A stretch of 54,465 nt of DNA. Origin: Candidatus Anaplasma sp. TIGMIC. GTDB taxonomy: Bacteria; Pseudomonadota; Alphaproteobacteria; Rickettsiales; Anaplasmataceae. Shown piece after piece: positions 21,315 to 29,880 of this stretch. The stretch's first letter is position 1. Each line of letters begins with the position of its first letter. The translations under genes were made by a program, and so were the position numbers. The stretch is from the NCBI RefSeq assembly GCF_028204095.1, contig NZ_JAQLOH010000003.1:1-54465 (forward strand), written 5' to 3'. A model generated the notes under the pieces. That model had not been told where the DNA came from, did not search any database, and worked only from the letters and a program-made list of their open reading frames with translations.

Positions 21315-21714
21315 GCGCCGTACAATAGCGGTTTTGTATATCGCTCGTGTTTCAATCAGGACAACGTATGAATATACTTAATATGATAAATCCTGTTGTG
21401 TTTATGATATAACGGTTGATATCTCACAACACGTTTGATGGCTTGCCCTCAACGCTAGCCTTAAACAAATTAGAGCGTTTTACAAAAATGTATCCTCGTC
21501 CATGGCGACTTACATAAACGCACGTCAGAGCCCTCGTGCCAACTCATGACCATGTGAAGAATATTTTCTCAACAGGAACAGTTCAGTAGAGACTTACACA
21601 TAGAAGCTATAGGGTCTTCTGGAGCCACCATCTAAAACATCTCAGTACTTGCCGTGCACAAAACCAAACGTCCGCTCACACAATGCGATAATGTGCTACT
21701 CCCTCCGTATACGT
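21315..21714. other. Gap between the MFS gene and the AddB-like gene
   Basis: Four hundred AT-rich bases with no gene, RNA or clear hairpin. It must contain the transporter's promoter; no convincing hexamer pair was identified. Confidence 0.4.
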
Positions 21715-24576
21715 TTACCATCGTCTGCTGTATATGGAAATACGCTCCCTTATCCTGGAAAAAAGTTCATACTCGACAAACTTAGAAAAATCTTCCCGTT
21801 GTTGAAACGGGGTCATCTCCTCTCTATATTTGACTAAAAAGCCTTTCAACCCGCTCCTAGCCGTTTCTAGAACATTGGCAAAATCTGAGATCTCCGTAAT
21901 CTCCACAGCTTCTGGAGTGATCCTCCAATACGCAAAAGAGACATCCTCTATACCCGTGCTATCTGTGGCACAAATAGACTCTATTATCCCCCTGGGTTCA
22001 AAGCCGCACTGTATGTCGACCTGAGGAGGGACTGAACCAACTTTATAGCACGCAATTGATAACTTTCCGTCCTTCAAGTACTCCACCCTTTCACACTGCG
22101 ACGTTACTGTTATTTCATCGCTCACTTTCCAAGAAAAACCACAGTCTGTGTCTATTTTCGAAATGCTACGTTTTCTCTCCGCATCAACTTGCAAAAATCC
22201 CTCAGACATCCTCTTAAACCGAGGCCACCATAGCTTTTCAACATATGGATATCCTATGCTTATTCGGCAGAATTCCTGCCTTGCCATTTCCATAAAGGCA
22301 TAACAGTCGCTGCCAACGCCTACGCTACGCAGGTATTTTGACAATATCCTATGAACTGCACCAACAAAGTTCGGTGCTATTCTCCCTGTATTGACCTCAT
22401 TCACCGGGCGTATGCCCAGAATATGGCGTGTGTAAAACACATAAGGATTATTAACCAACATTGCTACAGCTGCCGCAGTTAATTCAGAAAGGGCTGATTT
22501 CCTAACATCGAGCCCAGGATTTGGAACATGCACGATAACCTCTTCAGGAGCTACAATGCCATCAGTGGCCATGATGTCCTCTGTTGAATGGGTATCACTA
22601 GCGTTTGGTGAAACACCCATCAAAAAACTCATATATCTGAAAAGTACGGGGGCTTCCATGGCCTTGCCACGACGTTCTGCTGCTCTTGTGATATAAGCAC
22701 AATTTGCCTGCAAAAGACCGTACAAGATACATCTCATATATCCTTCATACTCACCCACGGTGGGAAGACCAATTTGTAAACGCATATCATTGTTGATCAG
22801 GGTTTTACACGGCAACAACGAGTACTCGCCATCGTTAAATCCTGCAATTATAACCACTTCGTTCCTGGCAAAACTCATGGCTGATAGTTCATTACTTCGT
22901 GCACAAAAGTAGTGCGCCACAACCTCTGTGCATACCCTTCTGTAGCTCTGCATAGAAAATACTTCCGCGGTAGTACAGTACTTGTACATTTCGGTAAAAA
23001 AATTCTCCATCTCGTCGAGTGCAGAACTGCGATAGGCCGACATATCACGGTGCTTGCCAGCAATAAGACTCCTTATACAGCTCCAATGCTCACCTAGAAT
23101 CTCGCCCATTGAGTGAGTGCTTCGAAGACACACAAGTCCTCGAAGCACTTCTTGCACGTTGCACCAAAACTCAACTAACTCCGGGCTTTTCTCACTTATG
23201 ACATTACCTATCGCATCAAACCCCGATACGGAATTCTTCCTTATAATGTCGATTTCAAATTCAGAAACTATCGAGCGATACTGTTCCTCTTCATAACCCA
23301 AAGTGACAAGTGGGTGCTTCAACAACGCTAATAGATGCGCAGCCTCACCGGCGGACAGAACGACCTCCAATACGCTGTTAACCAGGGAAGATACTATATG
23401 ACCACAGTCGGTTACGGAGGGCTCGACACCCTCTACCGACAAAATAGAATGCACCCTTTCCAATAAAGATTCACCACCTATGAACGCAACGCATCTCTTA
23501 TTCAGGCACCTGAAACTTTCAACGATTTTTTTAGCGCTCTTAGAACTCGTAGCGGAATCACGGAACTCATTAGATAATGCAGCACTGCCTTGCGTTTCAT
23601 CATCACACGGTTTATTAACTGTACACTCTGCAGGGTCAGAAGCATATTTTTGCAAAATCTCCACGATTTTGACTGCCTCTTCGTTTTCGGAGTCACATGT
23701 TACCAATTTTATATTTGATAGCTCCTCACCGTACGCGCAAGAGTTGAGAGTATTGTTGTCCGGTAACTCAAAGTTGAAAACTGCACTCAAAACCTTGTTA
23801 CCACGGCGTACATCACCTATACGCCTCACTTCTTTTCTTTCGATACCAAGCTGTCTTAGAAGCTGCATCAGAAAATGCTGATAATGCCCCTCTTCCACAG
23901 CATCCAATGCGTCCTCTGAAAGCTCAAGGTCCAAAAATGGAAGGATTATTTTGCTGTCAGCAACACATTGCAGGGCCTTCAAAAAGCTTACAAACACGCG
24001 ATTGAAGGCTATTCCGGCAGACATGACCTTCTTCCCTGATGCCTGCACGCTCGCAATGAAGTTGTCCACCAGCTGGTAAGCCGACACAGTACCTTGCTCT
24101 GTAGGAAGAGTACGCTTCCACCAGGCTGCAAAGTCCCTTAAGAATTCTGACTTCAAACGCCAGTGCTCCGCTAGACTTTCACTGTAAGACAGTGAAGACA
24201 AAACACTGACATCACCACAGTTCATGTACGTTTCTTTCAATAAGAGCAGCAATTCCTCAGCTATACAGGGGGGATACTCTGAACCATGAGAAACATTCCA
24301 CTCCTCTATAAATTGCATCAATGGAACCAGGCAAGATATACTGTCCCGGTCTACGTGATAGTAGCGATGTGCATCAATAATGTCTGTAAATGACAGAACA
24401 TCTACGGAGTTACCTCCTATACTCTTAAACTCCAAAAGAAAGTGGTCTGCATCCACATCGTTGGGAACGACAACAGTATCCACAGCGTGCGATACAGCGT
24501 GTCTGGCGACAACCTCTGCAAACATCTCACTGCTGTGAACGGTAAGCACTTCACCATTTCTGCCTTCTGGAAGCAC
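21715..24576 (-). CDS. AddB-like double-strand break repair protein with degenerate nuclease site
   Basis: A 953-residue protein that follows the alphaproteobacterial AddB plan. The helicase-like N-terminal half includes PPCIAEELLLLLKETYM and LAEHWRLKSEFLRDFAAWW. The middle has EVVIIAGFNDGEYSLLPCKT, LQIGLPTVGEYEGYMRCILYG and CAYITRAAERRGKAMEAPVLF. A C-terminal PD-(D/E)xK-type domain begins with LSELTAAAVAMLVNNPYVFY. AddB normally partners AddA to resect DNA ends. The nuclease motif, usually I-x-D-Y-K-T-G, reads IACYKVG around residue 843, so the metal-binding Asp is Cys while Lys remains. The preceding R-x-D-R-I-D element reads CERVE. The nuclease is therefore probably inactive. The start is GTG 24576. 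AddA is not in the window. The gene stands alone. Confidence 0.8.
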   Translation of the reverse strand: MLPEGRNGEVLTVHSSEMFAEVVARHAVSHAVDTVVVPNDVDADHFLLEFKSIGGNSVDVLSFTDIIDAHRYYHVDRDSISCLVPLMQFIEEWNVSHGSEYPPCIAEELLLLLKETYMNCGDVSVLSSLSYSESLAEHWRLKSEFLRDFAAWWKRTLPTEQGTVSAYQLVDNFIASVQASGKKVMSAGIAFNRVFVSFLKALQCVADSKIILPFLDLELSEDALDAVEEGHYQHFLMQLLRQLGIERKEVRRIGDVRRGNKVLSAVFNFELPDNNTLNSCAYGEELSNIKLVTCDSENEEAVKIVEILQKYASDPAECTVNKPCDDETQGSAALSNEFRDSATSSKSAKKIVESFRCLNKRCVAFIGGESLLERVHSILSVEGVEPSVTDCGHIVSSLVNSVLEVVLSAGEAAHLLALLKHPLVTLGYEEEQYRSIVSEFEIDIIRKNSVSGFDAIGNVISEKSPELVEFWCNVQEVLRGLVCLRSTHSMGEILGEHWSCIRSLIAGKHRDMSAYRSSALDEMENFFTEMYKYCTTAEVFSMQSYRRVCTEVVAHYFCARSNELSAMSFARNEVVIIAGFNDGEYSLLPCKTLINNDMRLQIGLPTVGEYEGYMRCILYGLLQANCAYITRAAERRGKAMEAPVLFRYMSFLMGVSPNASDTHSTEDIMATDGIVAPEEVIVHVPNPGLDVRKSALSELTAAAVAMLVNNPYVFYTRHILGIRPVNEVNTGRIAPNFVGAVHRILSKYLRSVGVGSDCYAFMEMARQEFCRISIGYPYVEKLWWPRFKRMSEGFLQVDAERKRSISKIDTDCGFSWKVSDEITVTSQCERVEYLKDGKLSIACYKVGSVPPQVDIQCGFEPRGIIESICATDSTGIEDVSFAYWRITPEAVEITEISDFANVLETARSGLKGFLVKYREEMTPFQQREDFSKFVEYELFSRIRERISIYSRRW

Positions 24577-24943
24577 TGACTATACCTGACAAAAACTCGG
24601 GCAAGTGTATATTCTCAAATTCTCACAGTCACGCATAATTAAGGAGGCTATTTATTGACCTCAATCTGCAGCATTATTGAATGATATTAACAGTGCAATA
24701 CTCACTGCTCCTGCGTACCACAAATATCCATTCGCTAAGATAACGTCCCTAAGCATTGTTGCATGAGCTATTGAAAATGGGGCACTGGTTACTGTTTTTG
24801 GAAGCGCACAATGTACTTCAAACTCTATATCTACGGTACAAGATAGTCCTTACAGCACTTTGCAAAACAACGGTATCGGTGCATATTCAGCCAAGACATA
24901 GTCCTGGTACGTGCTTTGCTACTTGGTGCAAAAATAGATTGAT
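24577..24943. other. Divergent gap between the AddB-like gene and hemB
   Basis: 367 bases. A 63-codon frame at 24756-24947 ends at the hemB start but has no recognisable content. Promoters for both genes should lie here; none was clear enough to call. Confidence 0.4.
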
Positions 24944-25993
24944 ATGAGTATGCAAAGAAAATATACTCTGCCCCAATATCTCGGGTTTAAGACAATCATG
25001 CGGTTCCCAACAACGCGGCTACGGCGCAAACGTTCTCATGAGTGGATTCGTAGTATGGTGAGAGAGACTTCTCTACTGCCAAGTGATCTGATACTGCCCA
25101 TTTTCATCCATGAGCATGAAACTGAATGTGTGGTGCTCGAAGGTCTGGAGTGCATGAAACGCGTTTCACCGAAAATGGCGGTCGATCTTGCAGCAGAAGC
25201 GCATAGCTTGGGGATAAGTGCTGTAATGCTATTCCCTGCAGATTGCAAAAAGTCTGCTGATGCTGAGGAGGCATATAATCCTGAAAATCTTATTTGCAGA
25301 ACAGTGCGCATGGTCAAGGAGTCTGTACCAAGCATAGGGGTTATGGCAGACGTAGCTTTGGACCCTTATACATCTTCTGGTCATGATGGGATTTTAGCTG
25401 GCGACGTTGTTGATAACGACATAACGTTGGGCGTTTTGTGCAAGCAGGCCGCCGTTTTGGCTGCAGCTGGATGCGACGTTGTGGCGCCTTCAGAAATGAT
25501 GGATGGTAGGGTTGGAGTGATTAGGGAATTTCTTGACAACAGCTCTTTCAGCCACGTCAGTATCTTGTCATACTCCGCAAAGTATTGCTCATGTCTTCAT
25601 AGCCCATTTCGGCTGGTGGTTGGGTCTCGTACTGCATCTCAATCTGTAGACAAGCGCACCTATCATATGGATCCCGCCAATTCCAGAGAGGCACTGCTTG
25701 AAGCGCGCATGGATGTAAACGAGGGAGCTGACATATTGTTGGTGAAGCCCGGTATATTTTACTTAGATGTCCTTTCGTCTATTAGCAAAGATCTAGACAT
25801 TCCCGTTTTCACTTACCAAGTAAGTGGAGAATATGCCATGATTAAGTCTGCAGCCTTGCGTGGATGGTTGGACTATGACCAATGCATGTATGAATCATTG
25901 CTCAGCATGAAACGTGCTGGGGCTCGGTGCATTGTCACGTACGCCGCGTTAGAAATGGCGAGAAAGTGGCAGTCATTCGGAGGATATGTATAG
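24944..25993 (+). CDS. hemB: Delta-aminolevulinic acid dehydratase (porphobilinogen synthase)
   Basis: HemB joins two aminolevulinate molecules into porphobilinogen in haem synthesis. The barrel motifs are clear: LPSDLILPIFIHE, VALDPYTSSGHDGIL, GCDVVAPSEMMDGRV, SYSAKYCSCLHSPFR (first Schiff-base Lys), EGADILLVKPGIFYLDVL (second Lys), and FTYQVSGEYAMIKSAA. The metal site reads D-x-A-L-D-P-Y-T-S-S-G-H-D-G, so the three zinc cysteines found in other HemB proteins are replaced by Ala/Asp; this is the magnesium-type variant usual in many alphaproteobacteria. The frame opens at ATG 24944, with 349 residues; the conserved part begins at about residue 19. Its stop codon overlaps the likely nadE start by one base. 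Confidence 0.96.
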   Translation: MSMQRKYTLPQYLGFKTIMRFPTTRLRRKRSHEWIRSMVRETSLLPSDLILPIFIHEHETECVVLEGLECMKRVSPKMAVDLAAEAHSLGISAVMLFPADCKKSADAEEAYNPENLICRTVRMVKESVPSIGVMADVALDPYTSSGHDGILAGDVVDNDITLGVLCKQAAVLAAAGCDVVAPSEMMDGRVGVIREFLDNSSFSHVSILSYSAKYCSCLHSPFRLVVGSRTASQSVDKRTYHMDPANSREALLEARMDVNEGADILLVKPGIFYLDVLSSISKDLDIPVFTYQVSGEYAMIKSAALRGWLDYDQCMYESLLSMKRAGARCIVTYAALEMARKWQSFGGYV

Positions 25994-27711
25994 TGGCTAC
26001 AATTTGCGTTAAACAGCTCAATTATGGTCTTTATGACATCGCTGCGAACTATAGTAAGGTGCTGTCCGAATACAGGAAGTGCGAGTCCTCGCATGTAGAC
26101 TTGGTAGTGTTCGGAAGGTACGCAATTTCAGGGTATCTTAGCAAGGAGCCGGTGCTTGCGGGTGAGTTTGTAGAGCGTTCGCATCATTGCGTGCAGGACT
26201 TGGCTTCAAGTGCTTCGGGAACCCATGCTATAGTGGGCGGGGTCTCGGAAAGAAATGGCATGTTGACTGAGGCGATTTATTTGCTCTCACGCGGGAAATC
26301 AGAAAAGATTATGGAGATTCCCGCATTTACTCACAGTGCACCTTCTGGCTATGTAGTTTTTGATGTGGGCTCGTTGCGCGTCGCCATGATACTGGAAGGA
26401 TGTACTTTAGAGCAAGGCACGAAAACCTGGGTTGATGTATACGGTGGCGTACCCGATGACATTGATGTAGTGATATTACTGGGTAGGTCTCAGAATGGGT
26501 ACTCAGGGCTTTTTCGCTCGAGCAACATGGAAGATGTGTTGAAGAAACATGGCAGTTTCATATATCTCAATATGCTTGGAGGCTATGAGAGCGGCATATT
26601 CCCCGGCGGATCCCTGATCTACAGCAACATGTCCACAGATGCATTTAGCATGTGGGAGGAAGATACAAAGGTATTAGAGCTACAGGCTTCAGCTGGTAAA
26701 TCTTCCCCCTCTGTACCGGCAGATTATACTACTGACACTGAAACATGGAATAATGGATCTTCTGAGTGTAGTGGTGGCAATTCAAAAACTAGTTCATCGC
26801 GACAGGATCAGTGTAGTGTTCCAATAGTAGAACCAAATAAAGACGCTTGCAGCGGTGCTAGCGTTGCATTGTCGCATTTTGGTCATGAGGAATTCGTATA
26901 CCGCACCATAATGCTAGCTGTGAGGGATTACGTTAAGAAAAGTGGTTTTAGGGGAGTTGTACTGGGGCTCTCAGGTGGAATAGACTCAGCATTAGTTGCG
27001 GCAATATCCGCAGACGCGCTGTCTCCGGAATGTGTATATACGTACATGCTGCCAACACGATACACCTCGCAGTGCAGCATAGATGACGCAAAGCAGTGCG
27101 CCGGCCTTCTCGGAGTGTCGCATGAGGTCGTCAGCATAGAGGCCATCTTTGGTGCCTGCTCAGAGAGCGTTACGGTGCCCGCTGGCACAAGTAGCATTGA
27201 TGGTTGTGTTACCAATGAAAATATGCAGTCCCGGATCAGGGGCATGTACTTGATGGCTGTGAGTAATAGTATGGGGCTTATACTGCTTGCCACCGGAAAC
27301 AAGTCTGAGATATGTGCGGGCTACATGACATTGTATGGGGACTCTTGTGGCGGATTTGCACCCATTAAAGACGTTTACAAAACGAAAGTTTATGACCTGG
27401 TAAGATGGAGAAATAGTAATGTACCGGTTCATAGCCTATGTGCGAAGAGCAATGTTATTCCCAAATCCATACTGGAAAAGGCACCTTCAGCTGAGCTGAA
27501 GCCAAACCAAACAGACCAGGATACGTTGCCTGAGTATCATAAGCTTGACGCAATCCTGAATTTGCTGATTGACAAGCGTCTTCCCGAAAAAGAGGTTGTT
27601 CGCCTGGGTTACGACGAGGAAGAGGTCAAACTAGTAGCTGGTTTGGTAAGAAAGTCAGCTTTCAAACTCAATCAGGCAGCGCCAGGTCCTATCCTTGCAG
27701 GGATACTGTAA
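25993..27711 (+). CDS. nadE: NAD+ synthetase with degenerate glutaminase domain
   Basis: NadE amidates deamido-NAD (from NadD) to NAD. GTG 25993 shares a base with the hemB stop and gives 572 residues; the frame also extends upstream to 25927 within hemB. Residues 1-240 align with the nitrilase-type glutaminase domain (VKQLNYGLYDIAANYSKVL, DLVVFGRYAISGY). Its catalytic Glu is Arg42 (FGRY in place of F-P-E-L), and the I-C-E-D nucleophile site reads MILEGC, so the usual Cys position is lost. After a Ser/Thr-rich linker (about 245-300), the synthetase domain is intact: LGLSGGIDSALVAAISADAL (P-loop), LPTRYTSQCSIDDA, RIRGMYLMAVSN, LLATGNKSEICAGYMTLYGD and FAPIKDVYKTKVY. The enzyme therefore probably depends on free ammonia. 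Confidence 0.92.
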   Translation: MATICVKQLNYGLYDIAANYSKVLSEYRKCESSHVDLVVFGRYAISGYLSKEPVLAGEFVERSHHCVQDLASSASGTHAIVGGVSERNGMLTEAIYLLSRGKSEKIMEIPAFTHSAPSGYVVFDVGSLRVAMILEGCTLEQGTKTWVDVYGGVPDDIDVVILLGRSQNGYSGLFRSSNMEDVLKKHGSFIYLNMLGGYESGIFPGGSLIYSNMSTDAFSMWEEDTKVLELQASAGKSSPSVPADYTTDTETWNNGSSECSGGNSKTSSSRQDQCSVPIVEPNKDACSGASVALSHFGHEEFVYRTIMLAVRDYVKKSGFRGVVLGLSGGIDSALVAAISADALSPECVYTYMLPTRYTSQCSIDDAKQCAGLLGVSHEVVSIEAIFGACSESVTVPAGTSSIDGCVTNENMQSRIRGMYLMAVSNSMGLILLATGNKSEICAGYMTLYGDSCGGFAPIKDVYKTKVYDLVRWRNSNVPVHSLCAKSNVIPKSILEKAPSAELKPNQTDQDTLPEYHKLDAILNLLIDKRLPEKEVVRLGYDEEEVKLVAGLVRKSAFKLNQAAPGPILAGIL

Positions 27712-27716
27712 CCACA

Positions 27717-27742
27717 CGCAGAGGTCTTCGTAGGCCTCCGCG
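27717..27742 (+). terminator. Hairpin just after nadE
   Basis: CGCAGAGG (27717-27724) can pair with CCTCCGCG (27735-27742) with one mismatch and a 10-base loop, six bases after the nadE stop. TTATTTAT follows, a weak T-rich run. Its position fits the end of the hemB-nadE transcript. Confidence 0.4.
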
Positions 27743-29880
27743 TTATTTATGTTCTCTGGCTTGCGCTCTCTGCGCGCTGAGCATTGTTCAGTGTTTGTTG
27801 TTCCGCGTATAGCTGAGCCCATGGCAATACTTCTAAGCGCCGTTTATCCGCTCAATGTTCAAGATGTGGTTCGTGGATTTTTGCTGGATACATTTTGTCA
27901 ACGGGGCAAACCGCGAAAACATCTTTATAGTTCTCACTCACAGCCCTCCTTTATTCTGCGCCATGGCACAATGCGATCCGTAACTACTGCCTGTAAACCC
28001 TAAACAAACTTCTGGTCAACACATGGGCAAAATTTGTTGTTTTATAACTTTGTACGGCATTGCAGAATCGGAGACTACGCACATTATGATATTGTTGCAG
28101 GTGGCTCTATAAATCTCTGCACACTTACACAAAATTACACAGCGCTGGAACACACGGGAGATTGGCACACAAACCCCTACCACCATCCTAAAACGTCGCA
28201 ACACAGAATCGCACAAGAAGTTTCAAGCATCACAAAAGTAAAATATCAAAAACTCACTGCGTCTCTGTAGCTTGTGTTACATGTACCAATTGGCCCTCAA
28301 GAAAAGCCGTATGTCCTAATTTGAAAAGACACCACATTTGCATTCAAAACACATGTAGCTTTACAGATCTGGTTATGCTCTACAAAAGAGCTTTTCAAAG
28401 CTATATGCCTCTACTCAAAGGGTTAAAGCCAATACAGAATCTAACCTAGGAGCAGTAAATTCTCTGATATATTCTCACCACCCATTAGGCTGCGTATTTT
28501 TCACCCTTTTTGAAATCTGCATGAGTCACGCCACGAGGTTCCGTGAACAAAACCCCATGTCCCGAAAAAAGCATTTAAATATCATCTGTCTCAACAACTA
28601 AAGCTATAAGCCAGACATCATAAGCAAGCTATTGCCAGAACATACCGTACTTCAAGATACTACCGCGTTCGGGCACCTTTCTTATATTTCTCGAGATTGT
28701 CCTAGACTGTCATATCGCCATGCATTAAAACATTTCCCACAACATATGAGAAGTTATGTTCTGCCCTGGGAAACACTGGGTTATGTAAGCAAGTATCTTT
28801 TTAACAGCGCCAATCTGCGCCTAAACATATAATTCGTCGTCAGCGCTGAAGCTTTGGTCAATTATGGAAATTATATTTGACTGTCATGTACGACCTCTAA
28901 CAAAGGCTCTTCTTTCCACACACTGCACTCAGTCTAAAAATTAGTGGTCATTGCACTTCCTCGAAATACAATGACACACATAATTGTCTTGGCTACCAGC
29001 ATATAGCAGCACAACTCCTCACAATTCTCGATAATCCGCTTAAGCGCAATGTGTGATATGTGCGAGCGACTTGCGAATGCCAAGGTGTTTTGTACAAATC
29101 CTTCAGCCAGCACTAATTGAAGAACATGAAACTCCACCAACTAAACTTATGACTACAACACCTGTGTGAAACTACATAAAACTGTGTGCACAGCGGAACA
29201 CCATCAAAGCCATCCCTAACGCCACTTAAACACATAAACTCTGCTTTGTCCGTAGAAAGCCTGTACTTATAAGCCCTCTGCGTGTTTACAGTGGAAAAAG
29301 CCCGTAATGATTTGCACTGGCATCTCTGGAGTTTGGCAGCGGCCTAATACGCTGTCGCAGGAACAAAATCTACTTACTGCATTCCCATACTATAGCCACG
29401 CGCTATATTCAACATGGGTAGACAAACCTATTATCCGTCTAAGACCAAAATTTTTCGCGTCGACACCGCACAATGCGATCGACCGCTTAGCAGTTATGCA
29501 GACTCGCCAGGACCTCACTTTGCTAGTTTAGGCACTTATCCAGACAAAAAAGAATTCGGAACATGCAGGATGGATACAACAGATGCACCATAATACAAAC
29601 TATATCTGCGGCGCGACCAACAGATTCCGATAGTTTTACATGAGCACACATAGCGGCTAAAAACTAATGTAACACAGTATACCTCTAAACGCATCCTAAT
29701 GCCCTATTGTTCGCAAGACATTAATGACGCCAAGGCATACGCCCTACTGCTATACACACTTCACACAATCATTCTTCACAGCAACACGTGAGCGCAAAAC
29801 AAGCACATATGCGACACCCTAGAATATCACCCAAATGAAGATCCTCGATAATGAGCCGTAAAAATAGTGAGGTATGGTGC
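27743..29880. other. 2.1-kb gene-free region between nadE and mutS
   Basis: The longest gap in the window. It holds several frames of 60-84 codons (for example 27749-28003, 28034-28270 and 28632-28832) on both strands. None has a ribosome binding site or resembles a family. No tRNA, tmRNA, RNase P or SRP RNA signature was seen. It may be the remains of lost genes. Confidence 0.4.

Noticed and set aside
22875-23881. Frames opposite the AddB-like gene
   Set aside because: They are shadows of the 953-codon gene and lack any motif.
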